Source: Acidobacteriota bacterium (GTDB lineage Bacteria; Acidobacteriota; Vicinamibacteria; Vicinamibacterales; Vicinamibacteraceae). Taken from it: 6,973 nucleotides of DNA. The notes under the pieces were generated by a model. It saw only the letters and a program-made list of their open reading frames with translations. It did no database searches and was not told the DNA's origin. Position numbers and translations under genes: made by a program. The stretch is from contig JAEZCY010000098.1 of assembly GCA_023429845.1 (NCBI GenBank), positions 1 through 6,973 of the forward strand. The letters are read 5' to 3'. Within the stretch, counting starts at the first letter, position 1; each line of letters starts with the position of its first letter. Positions 1 to 5,972 of this stretch are shown piece by piece.

Positions 1-717
1 CCCCTGTATGGCCGGGCCCGCTTCACCGCGGCGGTGGGCCCCCGACCGGGCGCGCACCTCGTGTCGGCAGGGGACGGCGTTCTCGTCGACGCGCACGAAG
101 TGGCCGGTGAAACGACGGTGCGCCTCCGCACGCCCCTGCGTGAGTACGGCCCGGTGGCGCTGGCGCTTCGTGGCGAACATCAAGTGGGGAACGCGCTGGT
201 GGCCGTGCGGCTGCTCGAAATGCTCGAGGCCGGTGGCGTCGGTGGAGGGCTCGAGGCGATCACCGACGGCCTGGCGCAGGCAACATGGCCGGGACGCCTC
301 GAGCGTCGCTCGCTGTCGGGCGGGGCGGACCTCGTGCTCGACGGCGCGCACAATCCGGCTGGAGCCGAGGCCCTCGCGCGGTGGTTGCGCACGGCCGGAT
401 TCGCACCCATGACGCTCCTCATCGGCTGCATGCGCGACAAGGACGTGGCGGGCCTGCTCGCACCGCTGCTGCCGCTGGCCGACCGTGTGGTGGCGACCTC
501 CGTGGCGTTCCCCCGCGCACTGCCCGCGAACGAGCTGGCCGCGCGGGTCCGCGACCTTGCACCACATCTCGACGTGCAGGTCGTTCCCGACGCGGCGCAC
601 GCTCTTGCGGTTGCGACGACGACGGCTCCGCGTGTGGTCGTGGCGGGGTCGCTGTTACTCGTCGGCGCGGTGCGCGCGGCGCTCGCCGACCATCCCGAAC
701 CGCGCAATCCTGCGTGA
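1..717 (+). CDS. folC: Folylpolyglutamate/dihydrofolate synthase, C-terminal part (5' truncated by window)
   Basis: FolC is a cytoplasmic, ATP-dependent Mur-ligase-family enzyme that adds glutamate to folates; many bacterial versions also join dihydropteroate to glutamate. The frame is open from base 1 and ends at TGA 715-717, giving 238 residues, roughly the second half of a protein usually about 420-450 aa long. The P-loop half lies outside the window. Visible FolC signatures, numbered from the first codon here, are the GEHQVGNA motif (His at 60), WPGRLE (from about 96), LDGAHNP (DGAHNP from about 114; start of the C-terminal Mur-ligase domain), GCMRDKD (about 141-148) and the closing AGSLLLVGAVR strand-helix. 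The GTG at 34 is internal: the coding signal continues upstream of it without a break. lptD follows after 43 bases, so the two probably share a transcript. No frameshift or missing motif is seen. Whether it is mono- or bifunctional cannot be told from this half. Confidence 0.93.
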   Translation, partial: PLYGRARFTAAVGPRPGAHLVSAGDGVLVDAHEVAGETTVRLRTPLREYGPVALALRGEHQVGNALVAVRLLEMLEAGGVGGGLEAITDGLAQATWPGRLERRSLSGGADLVLDGAHNPAGAEALARWLRTAGFAPMTLLIGCMRDKDVAGLLAPLLPLADRVVATSVAFPRALPANELAARVRDLAPHLDVQVVPDAAHALAVATTTAPRVVVAGSLLLVGAVRAALADHPEPRNPA

Positions 718-760
718 TATCCTGCCATCCGCTGCCACGCCAGATCGCCGCGCCGAACCC

Positions 761-3079
761 GTGCAATCAATCCTGACGATTCGTGCCCTCGCCCTCCTGA
801 TCCTGACTGCCCTGCTGCCGACGGTGGCCGCCGCGCAACAGATACCGGGCTTCAAGGTGTCGCGACAGCTGCGGATCGAGATCGACGGCACCAAGACGCG
901 CCTGCTCGGTGAAGTGGAACTGGAGCAGAGCAACGGGCAGGAGAAGTTCTTCGCCGACCAGGTGGAGTACGACCGCGAAACCGGCCTCGTCATCGCCGTC
1001 GGCAACGTGGTCTATACCTCGCCCCTCACCCGCATCGCCGCCGAGCGGCTCGAGTTCGACAACGGCACGAAGCTCGCGGTCTTCTACAGCGCCACCGGCT
1101 CCACGCATCTCGGCGAGAAGGTGGACAAGAGCTTCTTCGGCACGCAGGAGCCCGACGCCCTCTTCTACGGCGAGAAGGTCGAGAAGGTCGGGCCGAAACG
1201 CTACAGGATCACGCGCGGCGGCTTCACCAGCTGCGTGCAGCCGACGCCGCGCTGGGAACTCGTCTCCGGCACGACCATCGTCGAACTCGACGAGTACGCG
1301 CTGCTCACGAACACGGTGCTCAAGGTCAAGGGCGTGCCGATGTTCTATCTGCCGGTGATGTACTACCCGATCCAGAGCGACGATCGCGCCACCGGGTTCC
1401 TGCTGCCGACCTACGGCTCCTCGACGGTGCGTGGCCAGAGCATCAGCAACGCGTTCTTCTGGGCGATCAACCGCAGCCAGGACGCCACGGTGTTCCACGA
1501 CTGGTTCGCGAAGCGCGGGCAGGGCGTCGGCTCCGAGTACCGGTACGTTGCGGGTCCAGGCTCGCAAGGCAGCGTCAGCACGTACTACCTGAAGGAGAAG
1601 GAGGCGAGCTACCAGTCGGGGCTCGGCACGGTCACCACGCCGGCGGCGACCAACTACGAGGTCCGGGCCAACGTGTCGCAGGTGCTGCCGGCCGGCCTGC
1701 GCGCCCGTGGCAACGTGGACTACTTCTCGAGCGTCGTGACGCGTGCCACCTTCAACCAGAACCCGTACGACTGGTCGTCGCGCACGCGCAGCGTCCGCGG
1801 CAACCTGTCGGGCAACTGGGGACGGCAGAGCACCAGCCTCACCTACGACACCACGGAGCTGTTCTACTCCGACACGTCCTCGCAGATCACGGGGGGCACG
1901 CCGCGCCTCTCGTACAACCTCGCGCAGAGCCGCATCGGGCAGACGCCGTTCTACTACAGCGTCGGCAGCGAATGGGTGAACATCGCGCGGCTCGATCGCG
2001 ACGAAGAGAACGACACGGAGTTCGACCAGGGACTGCAGCGCTTCGACGTCACGCCGACCATCCGCGTGCCCTTCAACACCTGGCCGTTCCTGACCTTCAA
2101 CTCGTCGATCTCGTACCACTACACGCGCTACAGCGAGAGCTACGTGAGGGACGCCAACAACCGCGACGTCCAGGCCGACGTGCCGCTGACCCGCTCCTAC
2201 TGGGATCTGCGCTCGGACATCGTCGGGCCGAGGTTCACCAGGGTGTGGGACACCCCCGACAACGGCTACGCCGAGAAGTACAAGCACACGATCGAGCCGA
2301 CGTTCACGGTGCAGCGCCTGACCGCATTCGACGACTACGATCGCATCCCGAAGCTCGAAGGCTACGACTTCACCTACGGCGGCACCACGCGCATCGCCTA
2401 CGGCATCGTCAACCGCTTCACGGCCAAGCGCCGATCGGGCGCGTCCACCGCGCGCACGCGCGACTTCCTCGCCATCGGGATCACGCAGAGCTACTACAGC
2501 GACCCGCAGGCCAGCCTCTACGACTTCAGTTCGTACCCGCTCAACTACTTCGGGCGCGAGCCGAGCAACTTCTCGCCGATCAACTTCAGCGCGAACTTCG
2601 CGCCCGACGAGCGGACATCGCTCACAGCCCGGCTCGACTGGGACGATCGCGCCGGCGAGTTCCAGAGCATCCGCCTCAACGGCAGCTACGGCCTGCGTGA
2701 ATGGCTCGAGCTGAGCGGCGGCTGGAGCCAGCGGAAGTTCTCGTTCTACCCGGACCGTCCCGACAAGTTCTTCAACACCAGCACCACGGTGCGCACGCGT
2801 GGCAACCGTCTCGGCGGCACGTACGCCTTCTACTACGACATCGGCCGCTCAACCATGCTCGACCAGCGCATCGTCGGGTACTACAACGCGCAGTGCTGCG
2901 GCCTGGTCGTCGAGTTCCAGCAGTACAACTACCCGCAGTTCTCCAGCTTCGCCGTGCCGCAGGACCGCCGCTTCAACATCGGCTTCACGCTGGCCGGCCT
3001 GGGCACGTTCTCGAACTTCCTCGGCGCCTTCGGTGGCAACACGGGCCAGGGCGGCGGGTTCGGGGCGCGGCCCTTCTAG
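761..3079 (+). CDS. lptD: LPS-assembly protein LptD (outer-membrane LPS translocon)
   Basis: LptD, with the lipoprotein LptE, receives LPS from the periplasmic Lpt bridge and inserts it into the outer leaflet of the outer membrane. The product is 772 aa (E. coli LptD is 784). Residues 1-25 form a signal peptide (hydrophobic core LALLILTALL, probable cleavage after VAAA). Next comes an LptA/OstA-like beta-jellyroll (about 30-190), including the DQVEYDRETGLVIAVGNVVY and RIAAERLEFDNGTK strands. From about 190 there is the family hallmark KVKGVPMFYLPVMYYPI, then DDRATGFLLPTYGSS, and a long aromatic-rich series of beta strands to the end. The protein closes on Phe772, as outer-membrane barrels usually do. 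Only three cysteines are present: C158 and the adjacent pair C712-C713. The GTG start at 761 is chosen because the signal peptide begins there and folC ends at 717. There is no clear Shine-Dalgarno, and an in-frame ATG at 485 lies deep in folC and would add a non-family arginine-rich stretch. The Rmd-like gene starts 14 bases after the TAG stop. Confidence 0.93.
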   Translation: MQSILTIRALALLILTALLPTVAAAQQIPGFKVSRQLRIEIDGTKTRLLGEVELEQSNGQEKFFADQVEYDRETGLVIAVGNVVYTSPLTRIAAERLEFDNGTKLAVFYSATGSTHLGEKVDKSFFGTQEPDALFYGEKVEKVGPKRYRITRGGFTSCVQPTPRWELVSGTTIVELDEYALLTNTVLKVKGVPMFYLPVMYYPIQSDDRATGFLLPTYGSSTVRGQSISNAFFWAINRSQDATVFHDWFAKRGQGVGSEYRYVAGPGSQGSVSTYYLKEKEASYQSGLGTVTTPAATNYEVRANVSQVLPAGLRARGNVDYFSSVVTRATFNQNPYDWSSRTRSVRGNLSGNWGRQSTSLTYDTTELFYSDTSSQITGGTPRLSYNLAQSRIGQTPFYYSVGSEWVNIARLDRDEENDTEFDQGLQRFDVTPTIRVPFNTWPFLTFNSSISYHYTRYSESYVRDANNRDVQADVPLTRSYWDLRSDIVGPRFTRVWDTPDNGYAEKYKHTIEPTFTVQRLTAFDDYDRIPKLEGYDFTYGGTTRIAYGIVNRFTAKRRSGASTARTRDFLAIGITQSYYSDPQASLYDFSSYPLNYFGREPSNFSPINFSANFAPDERTSLTARLDWDDRAGEFQSIRLNGSYGLREWLELSGGWSQRKFSFYPDRPDKFFNTSTTVRTRGNRLGGTYAFYYDIGRSTMLDQRIVGYYNAQCCGLVVEFQQYNYPQFSSFAVPQDRRFNIGFTLAGLGTFSNFLGAFGGNTGQGGGFGARPF

Positions 3080-3093
3080 GCTCCTCCAGGCAG

Positions 3094-4038
3094 ATGCCGC
3101 GCCCGGTCCTCATCACAGGCGCCGCAGGGTTCGCCGGCGGCCACCTCGCCGAACTCCTCGCAGGTGACGGCCCGCTCGAGGGTTGGTATCGGCCCGGCGA
3201 GCCACCCCGCGGGAGCGCCCGGCGCCTCCACGACACGTCATGGCGTGGCGTGGACCTGCGAGACGCCGCGGCCGTGGACGCCGCCATCGCCGACCTGCGG
3301 CCTGCCGCCATCTACCACCTCGCCGGTGCCGCAAACCAGGGCGCCTCGTGGGCGCAAACGGACGTGACGTTCGACCTGAACGTGCGCGCCACGCACGTGT
3401 TGCTGCGGGCCTGCGCGCGTCACGTCCCGGACGCTCGCGTGCTCGTCACGGCCTCGGCCGCGGTGTACGCGCCGTCTGACGAGCCGGTGCACGAGGACGC
3501 GCGACTCGGGCCGACCACTCCTTACGGTGTGAGCAAGCTCGCGCAGGAACTCGTCGCGCAGGCGGCGGCGCGCGACCAAGGGCTCGACGTGTTCGTCGTC
3601 CGGCCGTTCAACCACATTGGCCCACGGCAGGACGCCGGGTTCGTCGCGCCGGGGTTCGCACGCCAGATCGCGCGCATCGAGGCGGGACTCGAGCCGGGCC
3701 CGATGCGCGTCGGCAACCTCACGCCGCGCCGCGATCTCACCGACGTGCGCGACACCGTACGGGCGTACCGATTGCTGATGGCGCACGCGCAACGAGGCGA
3801 GGTCTACAACGTCTGCCGTGGCGAGGCCATCGCCATCGGCGACCTCCTCGACCTGCTGCGCGCGGCGGCCTCCACCCCGGTGCACGTGGAGGTCGATCCC
3901 GCGAAACTACGCCCCGTGGACGTGCCGGTGCTCGTCGGCGACGCGTCGCGCCTGACCGCGCTCACCGGGTGGCGGCCCGAGATTCCGATCGCGCACACCC
4001 TCGCAGACATTCTCGAGGAACAGCGACGGCAACTCTGA
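3094..4038 (+). CDS. rmd: NAD(P)-dependent sugar-nucleotide reductase, GDP-6-deoxy-D-mannose reductase-like
   Basis: This is an extended short-chain dehydrogenase/reductase of 314 aa, the normal size for the family. Rmd reduces GDP-4-keto-6-deoxymannose to GDP-D-rhamnose, a cytoplasmic sugar donor for LPS O-chains, capsule or glycans. The N-terminus has the Rossmann motif TGAAGFAGGHL (G9, G12, G15) and later the DLRD and IYHLAGA elements. The catalytic residues appear to be S121 (in TASAAVYA), Y144 and K148 (YGVSK). Features that point to Rmd rather than a generic epimerase are RPFNHIGPRQ (170-179), FARQIARIEAG, the VGNL..RRDLTDVRD stretch (about 206-220), EVYNVCRG and the C-terminal TGWRPEIPI. 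These resemble my memory of the Pseudomonas Rmd sequence, not a search result. The ATG at 3094 fits the Rossmann fold start; the site upstream (CCAGG) is a weak ribosome site. The partner GDP-mannose 4,6-dehydratase (gmd) is not in the window. A different 4-keto-sugar reductase or epimerase is possible. Confidence 0.85.
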   Translation: MPRPVLITGAAGFAGGHLAELLAGDGPLEGWYRPGEPPRGSARRLHDTSWRGVDLRDAAAVDAAIADLRPAAIYHLAGAANQGASWAQTDVTFDLNVRATHVLLRACARHVPDARVLVTASAAVYAPSDEPVHEDARLGPTTPYGVSKLAQELVAQAAARDQGLDVFVVRPFNHIGPRQDAGFVAPGFARQIARIEAGLEPGPMRVGNLTPRRDLTDVRDTVRAYRLLMAHAQRGEVYNVCRGEAIAIGDLLDLLRAAASTPVHVEVDPAKLRPVDVPVLVGDASRLTALTGWRPEIPIAHTLADILEEQRRQL

Positions 4039-4047
4039 AAGCACGTG

Positions 4048-5175
4048 TCACACCCTCAGGAACGTGCCGTTCCTGTACAGGTAGTGCAGGAAGATCCAGC
4101 GCGCCGCGATGGCGCCGAGTGCAAGCACCACCGGTCCTGCCGCCCCCGCCAGCATCGCCACGCCACCGAGGAAGAACCGCGAGATGTCGTCGAAGGCAAT
4201 GAACGTCTGCGCGACGTAGATCGTGATGGCGTTCATGCCGATGACCACGAATGGGAACGCCCACCGGCGGGCGCCGCGCATGTCGATCACGAAGAAGAAC
4301 AGCGCCACCAGCAGCAGGCTCCATCCCGCCGCAACCATCACGTACGAACTCGTCCACAGGTTCTTGATGACCGGGAACAGCGGCCACCATGCGTAGCCGA
4401 TGGCCAGCGAACCGACGCCGGCCAGCAGGAGGCCGCGAAGCTTCTCGCCGGCCGACCGCGCCGACATGAGCCAGGCGCCGGTCAGCGCGCCGAGCAGCGC
4501 CGTCGCGATCGCCGGGATGTGCGACAGGACACCCTCGTTGTCGCCGTACGGCGGGTAGCAGCAGAACGTGCCGGGCAGCACGAGGCGATCGACATAGCCA
4601 ACGAGATTGCCCTCCATCGACAGGTCGTATGGACGGAACCCCGGTGCGGGCACGAATGCCAGCAGTGCCCAGTACCCCAGCAGCAGGGTCGCGGCCAGGA
4701 TCGCCTGTCCTTTCACGCGGAGGTGCAGGACGGCAAGCGAGGCAAACAGGTAACAGATCGCGATGCGCGGCAGCACGCCGGTCCACCGCATGTTCCCGAA
4801 GTCGAACTGGAGCACGCCCCAGTTGATCCACCCGAGCAGCATCAGCAGCGCGAAGCGCCGGACGATGCGCGCATGCGCCTGCCCGGCATTTCCCGCGTGC
4901 CGACGCAGGGCCATCGGCAACACGAGGCCGACGATGAAGATGAAGAGCGGGAAGATGAGGTCGTAGAACACGAAGCCTTCCCAAACCACGTGTTCCATCT
5001 GCCGGTCGAGCCAGTGCCAGCCCAGCCAGGCGGCAAGCGCACGCGCCAGCGCGTCTCCGCCCGTGATCCAGAACATGTCGAAGCCGCGAAGCGCGTCGAT
5101 CGACACGAGGCGTGATGAGGGGGCGACCGCGGCAGGAGCGGCCGCCCTTGGGCGATGCCGGGAAGACACGCGCAC
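4048..5175 (-). CDS. DUF5009 / HGSNAT-like (NagX, COG4299) multipass membrane acyltransferase
   Basis: This 375-aa polytopic inner-membrane protein resembles bacterial relatives of heparan-alpha-glucosaminide N-acetyltransferase, which acetylate sugars across a membrane in the animal enzyme; bacterial substrates are mostly unknown. Family marks are SIDALRGFDMFWI (25-37), MEHVVWEGFVFYDLIFPLF (60-78), GVLPRIAICY (133-142), SHIPAIATALLG (218-229), FPVIKNLWTSSYVM (267-280) and IGMNAITIY (312-320). H62 sits where the active-site histidine of human HGSNAT (H269, in KHASWNGL) would align; this is a motif-based alignment by eye. I count about ten hydrophobic helices from residue 70 to the C-terminus. 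The usual GVLQR motif reads GVLPR here (P136). The start is GTG at 5175, six bases after the stop of the upstream secreted-protein gene, with only weak ribosome-site sequence, which suggests translational coupling. A second GTG two codons later is also possible. The stop (TGA) faces that of the Rmd-like gene across 9 bases. The exact substrate cannot be assigned. Confidence 0.86.
   Translation of the reverse strand: MRVSSRHRPRAAAPAAVAPSSRLVSIDALRGFDMFWITGGDALARALAAWLGWHWLDRQMEHVVWEGFVFYDLIFPLFIFIVGLVLPMALRRHAGNAGQAHARIVRRFALLMLLGWINWGVLQFDFGNMRWTGVLPRIAICYLFASLAVLHLRVKGQAILAATLLLGYWALLAFVPAPGFRPYDLSMEGNLVGYVDRLVLPGTFCCYPPYGDNEGVLSHIPAIATALLGALTGAWLMSARSAGEKLRGLLLAGVGSLAIGYAWWPLFPVIKNLWTSSYVMVAAGWSLLLVALFFFVIDMRGARRWAFPFVVIGMNAITIYVAQTFIAFDDISRFFLGGVAMLAGAAGPVVLALGAIAARWIFLHYLYRNGTFLRV
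4057..4075. repeat. Perfect hairpin inverted repeat at convergent gene ends
   Basis: CAGGAAC (4057-4063), a 5-base loop GTGCC, then GTTCCTG (4069-4075): seven perfectly paired bases. It lies 18 bases after the stop of the Rmd-like gene and inside the last codons of the convergent acyltransferase gene. No T-run follows the stem on either strand, so it is not a classical intrinsic terminator. It could stabilise the 3' end of the + strand transcript or pause polymerase, or it may be a chance product of the codons. Confidence 0.4.
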
Positions 5176-5181
5176 GATCCG

Positions 5182-5877
5182 CTATGGCTTCCGCGTCGCC
5201 GTCCAGGCGCCGGTGTTGCCGTCGATGTCGTAGGTGCCCTTCAGCGCGTTGCCGTCGAGCGTGCCCCTGACGGTGCCCGAGGCCTCGCCCGTGACCGCGA
5301 GGTCGAGCGCTCCGCTCGTCAGGGTCCCCTTCAGCGGCAGCGACACGCCGCCCTCCGCATTGGTCAGCGTGCCGGTCACCGCGCTCCCGTCCTGGGTGAG
5401 TGTCATCGCCCATCCACTCCCGCCGCTGGACGAGATCGTCCACGTGCCCGTCAGCGTCGTCGTCGCGGCTGCGGCGCCGGTCGCCGCGCCTGCCCTGCGG
5501 CCTTCGAAGTCGCCGGCCGCCGCGCCGCTGCCGTAGTCCACAGTGCCCTTCAGGGCGCCGTCGGCCAGCTTGCCGGAGAGGACGACCGGCAGGGGCTGTC
5601 CCTGGTAGTCGACGGTGAACGACAGCGTCACCCCGGAATCGCTGGTCTTGACGGCGACCGGCGCGGTCTGCGGCCCGAGGGCGACGGAGCCCGCGAGCTG
5701 GCCGGCTTCGTCCTTGATCGTGAAGACGCTGGGATGCGTGCCCTGCGGCGAGGTCAGCGTGACGTTCCAGGCCCCGACCAGGTCCTGATTGGATGGCGCC
5801 TGAGCCGCACCGGTGGCGGCCGAGGCAAGGACCGACGAGACGACGAGCGCCTTCAGGAGAAGCGAGGGATGCGGCAT
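5182..5877 (-). CDS. Secreted protein with two tandem beta-rich modules, function unknown
   Basis: I do not recognise a named family with certainty. The 231-aa product has a clear signal peptide (residues 1-27, hydrophobic core LLLKALVVSSVLASAATG, cleavage probably after AQA), so it is exported. There is no lipobox cysteine, and in fact no cysteine anywhere. The mature part holds two related modules: 32-127 and 142-231. Each opens with a G-x-W motif (LVGAWNVT, LTGTWTIS), runs through alternating Thr/Val/Gly strands, and closes with DGxALKGT-type and GDFEGRR/GAWTATRK strands. An Ala/Gly/Thr linker (128-141) joins them. This pattern suggests two small beta barrels or sandwiches of lipocalin-like type; similar G-x-W proteins occur often in Acidobacteriota. 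The ATG at 5877 is preferred over a TTG at 5904 because it places the signal peptide at the N-terminus. It is the first gene of a probable two-gene operon with the acyltransferase and is divergent from the radical SAM gene. Confidence 0.82.
   Translation of the reverse strand: MPHPSLLLKALVVSSVLASAATGAAQAPSNQDLVGAWNVTLTSPQGTHPSVFTIKDEAGQLAGSVALGPQTAPVAVKTSDSGVTLSFTVDYQGQPLPVVLSGKLADGALKGTVDYGSGAAAGDFEGRRAGAATGAAAATTTLTGTWTISSSGGSGWAMTLTQDGSAVTGTLTNAEGGVSLPLKGTLTSGALDLAVTGEASGTVRGTLDGNALKGTYDIDGNTGAWTATRKP
5185..5454 (-). repeat. Internal module 2 of the secreted beta-repeat protein
   Basis: This segment codes for residues 142-231. It begins at LTGTWTIS, contains DGSAVTGTLTNAEG and DGNALKGTYDID (208-218), and ends with GAWTATRKP. 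It is slightly shorter than module 1 and reaches almost to the stop codon, so the protein is signal peptide, module, linker, module. Confidence 0.6.
5497..5784 (-). repeat. Internal module 1 of the secreted beta-repeat protein
   Basis: This segment codes for residues 32-127. It begins at DLVGAWNVTL and ends at GDFEGRR, and contains the closing DGALKGTVDYG strand (106-116) that has its counterpart in module 2. Similarity to module 2 is visible in the protein only and looks too low for a recent DNA duplication. Confidence 0.6.
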
Positions 5878-5920
5878 GGCCACGAGTCTACCTGATGCGC
5901 GCAACTGCCCGCGCGGCCCC

Positions 5921-5949
5921 TTGACGCCGCAGCGTCACGGAAGGAGAAT
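5921..5949 (+). promoter_or_regulatory. Candidate sigma-70-type promoter for the radical SAM gene
   Basis: TTGACG (5921-5926) matches five of six bases of the -35 consensus. Exactly 17 bases on is GAGAAT (5944-5949), four of six for the -10. Transcription would begin near 5956, giving a leader of about 17 bases before the ATG at 5973. The strong-looking AAGGAG at 5941-5946 would then overlap the -10 region and not act as a ribosome site. The assignment rests on consensus matching alone. Confidence 0.38.
5922..5937. promoter_or_regulatory. Perfect inverted repeat overlapping the candidate -35, possible operator
   Basis: TGACGC, spacer CGCA, then GCGTCA: six perfectly matched bases per arm. 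It lies in the 95-base region between two divergent transcription units and covers most of the predicted -35 element and the start of the spacer. A dimeric repressor bound here could block the + strand gene and possibly influence the - strand pair. No regulator gene is in the window, and short palindromes arise by chance in GC-rich DNA. Confidence 0.33.
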
Positions 5950-5972
5950 GCGAACAAAAGGCGAAGACACAC

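Noticed and set aside
485..760. N-terminal extension of the lptD frame to an ATG at 485
   Set aside because: It overlaps most of the folC 3' part, codes for an arginine/serine-rich stretch with no family likeness, and would bury the signal peptide about 92 residues inside the protein.
718..760. folC-lptD gap checked for promoter, terminator or small RNA
   Set aside because: The 43 bases show no hairpin with T-run, no convincing promoter boxes and no clear ribosome site.
767..2287. Long open frame on the - strand opposite lptD (506 codons)
   Set aside because: It is Val/Arg/Ala-rich with no recognisable motif and mirrors the codon bias of lptD; typical antisense shadow in GC-rich DNA.
2701..3093. 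Upstream extension of the Rmd-like frame into lptD
   Set aside because: The extra residues are a shifted reading of the lptD barrel; the Rossmann fold starts right at ATG 3094.
3962..5443. Long - strand open frame of 493 codons across the acyltransferase gene
   Set aside because: It lies in a different frame from the well-supported acyltransferase, crosses its gene boundaries and has arginine-rich composition without motifs.
5885..5890. TAGACT-like -10 box (read on the - strand) before the secreted-protein gene
   Set aside because: No -35 at suitable spacing, and the position would leave almost no leader before the ATG; too weak to list as a promoter.
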